From assembly GCA_000381625.1 (NCBI GenBank), contig KB906767.1, positions 3,615,304-3,679,303 of the forward strand: a DNA stretch of 64,000 nt. The letters are read 5' to 3'. The notes beneath the pieces were generated by a model. The model saw only the letters and a program-made list of their open reading frames with translations, made no database searches and was not told where the DNA came from. The position numbers and the translations under genes are program-made. This DNA is from Bryobacterales bacterium KBS 96. GTDB lineage: Bacteria > Acidobacteriota > Terriglobia > Bryobacterales > Bryobacteraceae. Positions 50,822 through 58,262 of this stretch are shown here, in pieces; the stretch's first letter is position 1, and every line of letters starts with the position of its first letter.

Positions 50822-51718
50822 ATGGCAGAAAAGGCTGAGGCGAAGGTCGCCCCGAACACTGAAGGTCCGAACAACCAAAAGAAGGCCGGGGAACCGCCCC
50901 GGAGGGCGATAGCGGAGTGGACCGTCACCATCCTGCTGCTTCTCTTCGGCATAACCACGCTGGTGCAGGCGTTTGTGATTCCAACGGGATCCATGGAAGA
51001 CTCGTTATTGATCGGCGATCACCTGTTAGTAGATAAGCTTGCCTACTCTCCCGAGGGGCCGGTCAGCAAGTACCTGCTGCCGTATGAGAAGCCAAAACAC
51101 GGGGACATCATTGTGTTCCGCTACCCGGCGGACATCACCCAAACGTTCGTGAAGCGCACCATCGGCGTGCCTGGCGATCGCATCAAAATCGTGAATCAGG
51201 TCGTTTACCGGAACGAAATTCCGTTGAAGGAGCCGTACGTCTACCATAAGAGCGGCATGATGGATCCTTACCGGGACAACTTCCCTAGCGAGCCGCCGCC
51301 ATACACATACGATCCGGCGCGGGATCCTCTCCTGCGCGATATGCTGGAGCACCATGTCGTCAACGGGGAGGTCGTCGTCCCGCCGGGCTGCTATTTTGCC
51401 ATGGGCGACAACCGCGACAATTCGCTCGACAGCCGCTACTGGGGCTTCGTCCCCCTCGACAACATCATCGGGAAACCCCTGCTGATTTACTGGTCGTACG
51501 ACGCGACCACGGAACAATTGACGGATGCCTCGGTGGGAGCTACGGTCGGCCACATTGAAGATCTCTTTCTGCATTTCTTCACGCGAACGCGATGGAACCG
51601 AACCTTCAAGATCCTTCGTGGATTCCCGGATAAGGATCTGCCGAAGGCGGCTGCGACGCCTGGAACAAACCAGCCGGGCGTGAGCACTCCCGCGCCCGCC
51701 GGAGTGCCTCCAAACTGA
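50822..51718 (+). CDS. lepB: signal peptidase I (second copy)
   Basis: A 298-residue paralogue of the preceding gene, with the same insertion and very similar core: membrane helix about 33-52, Ser57 in IPTGSMEDS, Lys111 in FVKRTIGVPGD, and AMGDNRDNSLDSRYWGFVP. It has a longer Pro/Ala-rich tail (about 270-298). The pair looks like a tandem duplication; each may process different substrates. Confidence 0.93.
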   Translation: MAEKAEAKVAPNTEGPNNQKKAGEPPRRAIAEWTVTILLLLFGITTLVQAFVIPTGSMEDSLLIGDHLLVDKLAYSPEGPVSKYLLPYEKPKHGDIIVFRYPADITQTFVKRTIGVPGDRIKIVNQVVYRNEIPLKEPYVYHKSGMMDPYRDNFPSEPPPYTYDPARDPLLRDMLEHHVVNGEVVVPPGCYFAMGDNRDNSLDSRYWGFVPLDNIIGKPLLIYWSYDATTEQLTDASVGATVGHIEDLFLHFFTRTRWNRTFKILRGFPDKDLPKAAATPGTNQPGVSTPAPAGVPPN

Positions 51719-51735
51719 ACCGGTTCCAGCGGCGC

Positions 51736-52356
51736 ATGGGTCAAAATTCTGGTCCAACACCGGCCGGCCGGGCCGGATGGCCTCCACGAATCATTGGGCA
51801 CATGTTCGGTTACGTCATGGCCTGGGTCAATGAACCGGCGAACCGGCTGGCTGTTGAACTGCTGGGCGTCCGTCCAGGTGACACTGTCCTCGATATCGGC
51901 AGCGGTCCCGGCGAGACGGTGCGCCATTTGGTGCGCCATCATCAGGCCGGTTTCGTGGCCGGGCTGGATATCTCGCCAACCATGGGCCAGTGGGCTGCCC
52001 GGCGCAACCGCGAGTTAATCGAGAGTGGCCGCGCGGAGATTTGCTGCGGGTCGGTCCGCTCAATTCCTTATCCGGAAAGCCATTTCGATAAGATCCTCGC
52101 CTGTCATTCTTTTCACTTCTGGCCTAATCCCTATAACGACCTTCTTGAGGTGGCGCGAGTACTGAAGCCGGAAGGTAAGCTCGCAATTTTGCTACGGCTC
52201 CGGAGGCGGCGCGGCCGGGCCGGCCTCACCGATGAGGACGTGCAGCAGGTGCTCCGGCTTCTCTGGGTCGCTGGTTTCACGGCAGACGTTCAGCAGCGGC
52301 TCCGTTTATTGTTTTTTGGCAGCGGGCTGTGCATTGTGGCGACAAAGCGCCTATAA
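51736..52356 (+). CDS. class I SAM-dependent methyltransferase
   Basis: A 206-residue methyltransferase: motif I TVLDIGSGPGETVRHLV near residue 49, VAGLDIS, then SHFDKILACHSFHFWPN and ARVLKPEGKLAIL. It follows the lepB copies by 17 bases. The substrate is unknown; a small molecule is likely by family. Confidence 0.85.
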   Translation: MGQNSGPTPAGRAGWPPRIIGHMFGYVMAWVNEPANRLAVELLGVRPGDTVLDIGSGPGETVRHLVRHHQAGFVAGLDISPTMGQWAARRNRELIESGRAEICCGSVRSIPYPESHFDKILACHSFHFWPNPYNDLLEVARVLKPEGKLAILLRLRRRRGRAGLTDEDVQQVLRLLWVAGFTADVQQRLRLLFFGSGLCIVATKRL

Positions 52357-52556
52357 CCTATGGCAGAATCGTAGAATTGATCCCTTCGGACGAGATCTGC
52401 CGGACCGTGTTGGTGCGTTCACGGCTCGAAAGAGCAGCTTTCGAGGACAACCAACCGGCGGTGTGAGCCGTCAGTAATATCACGGGAACAGGCGAATTCG
52501 CATGTTAGCCTGAAGAGCGGAATCTCCGCATCGGGCGCTTCCGTCCACAGGGAAAA

Positions 52557-53126
52557 ATGGAATCAACAGGAGCTTATCGAGGAATGGTACAGAAATTCAG
52601 AGGCGCCGCGCTGTTCTTGCTGGCGGTGGCGCTTTCGGTGACGGCCGCGCACGCGCAGACGCTTAAGGTAGCCATTGTCAATGCACAGAAAGCGGTAGCC
52701 GACACCCAGGAAATTAAAAAGGCTCAGGCGGATTTGGGCGCCAAGTACCAGCCGCGCCAGCAGGAGATCGAAAAGTTGCAGACCGATCTCCAGCAGATCC
52801 AGGGGCAATTGCAGGCACAGAACTTGACGCCGGTGAAGGAACAGGAACTCACGCTCGACGGCCAGCAGAAGCAGAAAAAGCTTCAGCGGTTGAGCGAGGA
52901 TTTGCAACAGGACTTTAACCAGGATCGCGCCGACGTGCTCGGCCGGGCCGGCCCCCATATGCAGGCTGTGATCAAAAAACTAGCTGAAGAAAAGGGCTTG
53001 GATGTCGTCATAGATACGAGCAACACGCTCTACTATAAACCGGCGCTCGACATGACCGCCGAGGCAACCGCGGCATACGATAAGGCCTACCCGGTTACCA
53101 CGGCCGCCCCGACGGCGGCAAAATAG
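52557..53126 (+). CDS. OmpH/Skp family periplasmic chaperone
   Basis: A 189-residue protein with a signal peptide (MVQKFRGAALFLLAVALSVTAAHA from the second ATG at 52584; the first ATG at 52557 has a slightly better ribosome site). The mature part starts VAIVNAQKAVADTQE and forms a long coiled coil (about 55-150, LQTDLQQIQGQLQAQ, KLQRLSEDLQQDF), ending in the VDVVIDTSNTLYYKP type strand. Skp holds unfolded outer-membrane proteins. A 200-base gap without recognisable features precedes it. Confidence 0.88.
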   Translation: MESTGAYRGMVQKFRGAALFLLAVALSVTAAHAQTLKVAIVNAQKAVADTQEIKKAQADLGAKYQPRQQEIEKLQTDLQQIQGQLQAQNLTPVKEQELTLDGQQKQKKLQRLSEDLQQDFNQDRADVLGRAGPHMQAVIKKLAEEKGLDVVIDTSNTLYYKPALDMTAEATAAYDKAYPVTTAAPTAAK

Positions 53127-53229
53127 CGCGCGTATCCGGCCGCCAGCGTCGCCTTCGGCTAGCGCTAAGAAACGCCGGGAGGTGTGGGGAGAACGCAACT
53201 AGGGCTGTTCTTGCTATTGACTCGGGAGA

Positions 53230-53712
53230 ATGGAAATGGCCAGTTACCTGGACCAATATGGTGTTGGCGATGAGCGGCGCATCCGCCTCATCAAGCGTAT
53301 CGCGATCGCTGTTTTGATTGTTCTGGTGGTGGCGATCGCGCTATATCTCTTTTTGAAGAATTACCCTGAGAAGCAAACCATCAAGCACTTCCTTGCCGAA
53401 GTCAATGCGGGACAGCTTCAGACCGCATATCAAAGTTGGGGCTGCACGAACGCCCACCCATGCCCGAACTACACCTATCAGAAATTTCTTGAGGACTGGA
53501 GTAAGAAGTCCGGCGCGAGCGGCGATTGGAAAATCGCTAAAGTTGACGGCTGTAAGTCCGGTGTCATTGTCACGGTGAGCAAACAGGGCGCCGAGCCCGC
53601 TCCGTTGTGGGTCGAGCGAGGCGATCAGGCGCTCAGTTTCTCACCCTGGCCGGAATGCCAGGGAAAGAAGTGGCGCTTTAAGCAATTCTTCCATCGCATT
53701 TTCGGCGGCTAG
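53230..53712 (+). CDS. membrane-anchored protein of unknown function
   Basis: A 160-residue protein with one membrane helix (IAIAVLIVLVVAIALYLFL, about 24-42) and a periplasmic part with six Cys (WGCTNAHPCPNYTYQKFLEDW, VDGCKSG, PECQGKKW) that resembles DUF4878/NTF2-like lipocalin folds (TIKHFLAEVNAGQLQTAYQSW). Start MEMASYLDQ. No function is known. Confidence 0.75.
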   Translation: MEMASYLDQYGVGDERRIRLIKRIAIAVLIVLVVAIALYLFLKNYPEKQTIKHFLAEVNAGQLQTAYQSWGCTNAHPCPNYTYQKFLEDWSKKSGASGDWKIAKVDGCKSGVIVTVSKQGAEPAPLWVERGDQALSFSPWPECQGKKWRFKQFFHRIFGG

Positions 53713-53737
53713 AAGGCGTAATTTTTATTCCGTTGGC

Positions 53738-53750
53738 GGGGACGGACCCC
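53738..53750 (+). repeat. REP-like copy
   Basis: GGGGACGGACCCC in the 248-base gap after the gene at 53230, same motif as at 38901 and 44719. The rest of the gap holds no gene I can support. Confidence 0.7.
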
Positions 53751-53960
53751 ACTTCCTGGGCTCAACGGCAATAGAAGCGTCCGGCCTAAGGAAGCGGATA
53801 TGTTCCCAAAATCGAATATCCGACCGAGCTGTAGTTGAAATCGTTAGCTGCCGGAGTAATTAGTGACCGGCGTGATGCAGGCCGCATGGTGCGTTCCAAA
53901 GCGCTGGCCGCGCGGTGGTTAAAATCGCCAGCGTAACCGAAGTTGTAAATTCACCAACGA

Positions 53961-54458
53961 TTACTTGCCGGAGGGGACATTCGCTTTTTCCAAGCTGGCT
54001 CGGATACGCTCTCGGGTTTGGCCAATCTGGTCCTTCAGCTCGCTATCACTGTTGTTCGCTTCGAACATCTGCAGTAAGAATAGCGTTGCGCGCGGTTGAC
54101 GATCATTTGCTCTAGCAATCAAAGTTGGTTCCTCGAAGGCCTTCTCCATAATTGTCAGAGCGGTGGTCAGCTCCGCTTCGGTTGGTGTTATCGTTCCACG
54201 CATACCGAGGATCTTGATGATGTTCACAGCTGCTTCGTCGCCCATTTGGTGCAAGTGAAAGGCGCCGACCGTCAATGCAGGGCTGCCCTCCCGTAGGACT
54301 GTCTCAACCATCTGCAGCCTCATATCCTCCGGAGAGGTAATAGATGAGGAGGAGTTGTGTTTCCAGTCAAAAGACGTACCGTCTGGGGCTTGAGCATAGC
54401 TGACACCTAATGCAAAGAATGACAAAAATATTGTTAGTTTCGCGGTTAGTAGGCTCAT
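53961..54458 (-). CDS. exported helical protein of unknown function
   Basis: A 165-residue protein with a signal peptide (MSLLTAKLTIFLSFFALGVSYAQA). The mature part is helical (MVETVLREGSPALTVGAFHLHQMGDEAAVNIIKIL, ELTTALTIMEKAF), suggesting a solenoid-like bundle. The ATG at 54458 has GAGGAT upstream. It lies just downstream of the truncated gene on the same strand. No family recognised. Confidence 0.68.
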   Translation of the reverse strand: MSLLTAKLTIFLSFFALGVSYAQAPDGTSFDWKHNSSSSITSPEDMRLQMVETVLREGSPALTVGAFHLHQMGDEAAVNIIKILGMRGTITPTEAELTTALTIMEKAFEEPTLIARANDRQPRATLFLLQMFEANNSDSELKDQIGQTRERIRASLEKANVPSGK

Positions 54459-54465
54459 TTTATCC

Positions 54466-54864
54466 TCAGTTCGAAAAATTAATACCATCAGTCATGCTAC
54501 TGGTGCCATGACCAAAACTGGTACCCGTGAACGTCCACGTGTGTGAATGAACCGGGTAGCTTGCAGTGCCCACTTTTATCGAATAGTTTTGGGTCGTTCC
54601 TGTCTGGGTAAAAGTCGATTCAGCAATACACGTTCCGATGGGGTCGTCATTGAAGGTGCCATCCGATCCTGCCTTCGCATTTTGACAGTCTGCCACAATG
54701 TTAGAAGGGCCACAAACATTGCCGGAGTAGGAATTAGGGCTGGTGATTTGCACACCATTAACAAACACTGCAGCTACTGTTCCGGACTCGAAAGGTATCA
54801 GCGGCACCACGGTCGATATGAGATTCCCCGTAGCACCTGTGATCTGGTATCTAACATTGCCAAG
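54466..54864 (-). pseudogene. 3' part of an exported-protein gene, cut by a repeat element
   Basis: About 132 codons read as protein (NVRYQITGATGNLISTVV near the break, FVNGVQITSPNSYSG, CQNAKAGSDGTFNDD, SYPVHSHTWTFTGTSFGHG) and end at the stop. The 5' part is replaced by the minisatellite at 54865. Upstream the frame runs through repeat units of low-complexity Arg/Ser/Pro/Cys. The family is not recognised; the style is that of acidobacterial exported beta proteins. Confidence 0.6.
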
Positions 54865-55370
54865 GCAACTTCGGGCAACTTCGGGGCAACTTCGGGGGCA
54901 ACTTCGGGGACGGGGGCAACTTCGGGGACGGAGAGATATGGTACGAAGAGAGAAATCGGCGCCTAAGCCGCCCTGTTTGGAGCGCAACACGCAGTTCGGG
55001 CTTAGCTTGTGGCACGGCCAGAGGAGCATGCCTGGTCCAGTGCCGCACACATTGGAGTCAATGCTCCTTCCGTGCTGCTGGATTGGCAGTTCTAAACCAA
55101 CTCCGGCGGACGGTACAGATGGAGCTCGCTCTTGGCAAAGCCCGAAGAGCTGGCGGGCATTCGTCCTCTACAGCGCAGAACGTTTACCGAACGGCCGGTC
55201 GGCAGCCCCGAGTTTGTGGTGAGACTCGAACCGCCGCCCCTTGGCGCCGCGCCAAGGCCAGCGCACTCGCTCCGAATGCGTGCTCGCCATCTCGCGATAA
55301 TTCACTTCGTACCATATCTCTCCGTCCCCGAAGTTCCCCCCGAAGTTCCCCCCGAAGTTCCCGAAGTTCC
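54865..55370. mobile_element. structured non-coding element with minisatellite arms
   Basis: The left arm has five CAACTTCGGG units (54866-54926), the right arm four inverted CCGAAGTT units (55328-55368). Just inside lies a perfect 31-bp inverted repeat, 54918-54948 with 55305-55335, containing GGGGACGGA. The 356 bases between hold further nested inverted pairs: TTCGGGCTT/AAGCCCGAA (54995, 55138), GCACGG/CCGTGC (55012, 55070), AGGAGCAT/ATGCTCCT (55022, 55061), and a hairpin CCTTGGCG/CGCCAAGG near 55239. No protein is encoded. It looks like a MITE-like or REP-derived element. It separates two 5'-truncated gene remnants. Confidence 0.62.
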
Positions 55371-55663
55371 CGTTTCTGCTGAGACAGCTAGTGGCGTGGT
55401 GGCAGATACTGGCGGCCGGCCAATTGGTCGAGAGCAATCCGCACTCATCATTCTTTTTCTTGTTTTCGGGCATGCACGGCATCCACATTATTGTCGGCCT
55501 CGCGGGATTGTTCGCGTTGCTATACCGGACACGCGAGCCGGCGAGCGGCCCGCGCTGGCAGATGAACACGCGCGTTCTCGCCAACGCCGTGGCGCTGTTC
55601 TGGCATTACCTGGACGGCTTATGGATCGTGCTGTTTGCGCCGCTGCTGTTCGTGAAGAGGTAA
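55371..55663 (+). pseudogene. 3' remnant of cytochrome c oxidase subunit III
   Basis: The frame starting right after the repeat reads LLRQLVAWWQILAAGQ, then SNPHSSFFFLFSGMHGIHIIVGLAGL, ALFWHYLDGLWIVLFAPLLF. This is the last three membrane helices of a haem-copper oxidase subunit III (GMHGIHII and WHYLDGLWI motifs). The N-terminal helices are missing. No other oxidase gene is near. It would not be functional. Confidence 0.72.
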
Positions 55664-55739
55664 GGCTTTCGGGAATGGCCGTTGGCTTGATCGCCGAGAG
55701 ACTGCTGCTCGCGCGCGTCCCGTGTTTCGGTGGTCTCGA

Positions 55740-57380
55740 TTACTGGCTGATCGTGAACGCGTAAAGCGAGTCCCCGGCAGCAACAACCAGATATTGGCGT
55801 CCGTCCAGCAGGAACGTCTCTGGACCGTTGCTGATTTCGGCCGCCAATCCCGCATGCCAAAGAATTTTTCCGTTTGCAGGATCGAACGCGATCAGATGAC
55901 CCGAGCCATCCCCAGTGAAAAGTAAATGTCCCGCAGTCGTCAGTATCCCTTTGGGGAATCCGCTGGACGGAAAACGATGGGACCAGACCGCTTTGCCCGT
56001 CTTGTAGTCGATGGCCTGTAGTTCCGTGCCATAAGAGCCGATCTCCCGTTCCGCGCCCGCATATCCCTCAGGGTGCGGATCAGTATCGGTAAGATAGAAG
56101 ACGCTGAAAGAGGCTTCAGTATTTACATAAAATAGATTTGTTTCCGGGTCAAAACTCGGAGGCGGCCAATTCGTCGCACCGCCGGATGCGGGCGAGACAA
56201 GCACGCCACTGATGGTTGCTTCCTTCTCCGAGTTCCCAATTGGCTGTCCTTGGGAGTTAACCCCTTTCGACCAGTTCAACGTTTTTAACAACGGAGCCGT
56301 CACCAGATTCTCGCCGTTCGTCCGATCAAGCACGAAGAAATAGCCGTTCCGTTCGGCCTGCGCGAGCATTTTGCGCGGCTTTCCCTCGAATGCTCCATCG
56401 AACAGCACCGGAGTTTCTGCGGCATCCCAGTCGTGCGTGTCATGGGGCGATCCCTGAAAATACCAGACCAATTTCCCCGTATCGACATTCAACGCGACAA
56501 TCGAGCAGGTGTATAGATTGGCTCCCTCGCGGCTCCGACCGGACTCTACCGGATTCGGATTGCCCGTCCCAATGTAATAGAGGTGCAACTCCGGATCATA
56601 CGTTCCGGGTATCCACGTCATTCCGCCACCGTGCCGCATTGAATACTCATCAGGCCACGTTTCAGAGCCTGCGTCGCCCTTCTTCAATGGTTCGCTCCAC
56701 CATTTCCACTGGAGAGCGCCGGTTTCCGGATCGTGAGCTTCGAGGAATCCGGGAACGTCGAGAGAATCGCCGCCCGTTCCCACTATCACGTGACCGCCAA
56801 CGACGATTGGCGCCGGCGTGGAGAAATACTCCTGCTTCACATCGGCGATTTGGACGTGCCATCGCTCCTTTCCGGTGCTCGCTTCGAGCGAAACGAGATA
56901 ATTATCGGGCGTCTCGAAGAATAGCCAGTTTCCGTAGATGCCCATGCCGCGGTTTCCGATGTGGATGCCGCCAGTGGTCTTCCAGAAGTAATGCCACAAC
57001 TGGTGGCCCGATCGGGCGTCGACGGCCCAGGCATTATCCGGCGTGGAGAAATAGAGGATTCCCTTCACCATCAGCGGAGTGGCTTTGATCTCCGGGGGAG
57101 TGGAACTGTTTGGCGCCGGGTCTGACCCTTTTCCGCCAACAATTGTTCCGTCGCCAGGTACGTCCGTCACGCGATGTTCCCACTCGAGCGTGAGTCCCTT
57201 GACATTCGATTGGTTGATCTGAGTAAGCGTACTGAAACGCCGCCCGGAATAGTCGCCGTTATAAGTTGGCCACGCATCCGTAGCCGGCCTTGTCAGTAAT
57301 GCCGGATCCAGCATCTGCGCGTCGAGCGCCAACGGCAGCAAACCGAGGCAGGCAGCAATTAGAAGTCGATTCATCTTCAT
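55740..57380 (-). CDS. PQQ-dependent dehydrogenase, quinoprotein type
   Basis: A 546-residue exported protein (signal peptide MKMNRLLIAACLGLLPLALDA). It has the eight-bladed PQQ propeller: WPTYNGDYSGRRFSTLTQINQSNV near residue 38, repeated Trp-docking-like units (AWAVDARSGHQLWHY, LVSLEASTGKERWHV, LIAFDPANGKILWHAG), and GGMTWIPGTYDPELHLYYIGTGNP. It would oxidise an alcohol, aldose or related substrate in the periplasm and pass electrons to the cytochrome c encoded upstream, which its start overlaps by 4 bases (ATGA). The substrate is not certain. Confidence 0.9.
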   Translation of the reverse strand: MKMNRLLIAACLGLLPLALDAQMLDPALLTRPATDAWPTYNGDYSGRRFSTLTQINQSNVKGLTLEWEHRVTDVPGDGTIVGGKGSDPAPNSSTPPEIKATPLMVKGILYFSTPDNAWAVDARSGHQLWHYFWKTTGGIHIGNRGMGIYGNWLFFETPDNYLVSLEASTGKERWHVQIADVKQEYFSTPAPIVVGGHVIVGTGGDSLDVPGFLEAHDPETGALQWKWWSEPLKKGDAGSETWPDEYSMRHGGGMTWIPGTYDPELHLYYIGTGNPNPVESGRSREGANLYTCSIVALNVDTGKLVWYFQGSPHDTHDWDAAETPVLFDGAFEGKPRKMLAQAERNGYFFVLDRTNGENLVTAPLLKTLNWSKGVNSQGQPIGNSEKEATISGVLVSPASGGATNWPPPSFDPETNLFYVNTEASFSVFYLTDTDPHPEGYAGAEREIGSYGTELQAIDYKTGKAVWSHRFPSSGFPKGILTTAGHLLFTGDGSGHLIAFDPANGKILWHAGLAAEISNGPETFLLDGRQYLVVAAGDSLYAFTISQ

Positions 57381-58174
57381 TTCAGAGTGACCAGATATGC
57401 CAAGAGATTGTGTATGTCGGCATCGGTATATCTCGTCAGCATGTCGGAATGTACTTTTAGCGGATCATTCACCTCCACGGCTGGAACGTCTCCGTTCCGG
57501 GTAAATGAGTGGTATTCGCCTTTGGAATCCCGTAGGGCGACACTAAAGTCGTCAATGGCTTCGAGCGCGCCACTGAAAGTTCGACCCGAGGCCAGCGTAA
57601 CGGTCACGGTCAAGGCAGTGCTGCCCGTTCTGGCGGACTGGCCGCGGTGGTCTCCGCGCGGCATCAGAATCATGCCCTGTAATGCCGCTGGATCATGCTT
57701 TGATCCGATGCCCTTCAAGTCGCCCGCAACCGAATGACAGGTTGCGCACTTACCGGCGCCGTCGAAGTAGGCTTGACCCGCCTTCGCGTTACCGGTCACG
57801 ATATTAAGGATTTGATATCCCCCGCGTTCGGCGGCGGCATGGATTGAGTTGTGAAGGAAATCGGCTATATCCGAAATCTGCGAGGGGGCCAAGGAAAACT
57901 TCGGCATACCGGCGCCCGGACGTCCGTTGAGGATCACCGGCCCGATCTTATCGCCATGATTATCGTCGAGGACCAGCACCGAACGAAGGAGGTCCGGGCC
58001 GCCTTGTCCACCATTTGCACGAGTCCCATGACAAAAGCTGCAAGTTGTAACAAACGTCTTTTGGCCACGCTCTATCGGCCTTGGATCGCCCGGTGGCGTC
58101 TGTGCGATAAGTGGCAGAGTGGCGCCGGCCAGCAAAGCCATGGCTACCCCAATCGTCCTTCTTCTATGACTCAT
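57377..58174 (-). CDS. dihaem cytochrome c with an inserted beta domain
   Basis: A 265-residue exported protein (MSHRRRTIGVAMALLAGATLPLIAQ). Haem motif CSFCH is near residue 46 and CATCH near 146. After the second haem site comes a segment of about 65 residues, LTVTVTLASGRTFSGALEAIDDFSVALRDSKGEYHSF, that looks like a small beta barrel (Sm-like in pattern), and the C-terminal helix (DIHNLLAYLVTLK) closes the cytochrome fold. It is the electron acceptor partner of the downstream PQQ dehydrogenase. Confidence 0.88.
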   Translation of the reverse strand: MSHRRRTIGVAMALLAGATLPLIAQTPPGDPRPIERGQKTFVTTCSFCHGTRANGGQGGPDLLRSVLVLDDNHGDKIGPVILNGRPGAGMPKFSLAPSQISDIADFLHNSIHAAAERGGYQILNIVTGNAKAGQAYFDGAGKCATCHSVAGDLKGIGSKHDPAALQGMILMPRGDHRGQSARTGSTALTVTVTLASGRTFSGALEAIDDFSVALRDSKGEYHSFTRNGDVPAVEVNDPLKVHSDMLTRYTDADIHNLLAYLVTLK

Positions 58175-58262
58175 TCATTCCTCCATTTGGAAACTATCTG
58201 GTAGTTACCGAACGGACGATTAGCGTAGCTACCGTGGTTATACAAAACCGGCTAGATAGCGC

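Noticed and set aside
54866-54926. Regularly spaced repeats that could suggest a CRISPR array
   Set aside because: The units are 10-12 bases with no unique spacers, and mirrored on the other side; they are a minisatellite. No cas genes are present.
55206-55260. tRNA-like T-loop (GGTTCGAGTC on the minus strand)
   Set aside because: The flanking bases do not form a T stem and no acceptor or anticodon stem can be built around it.
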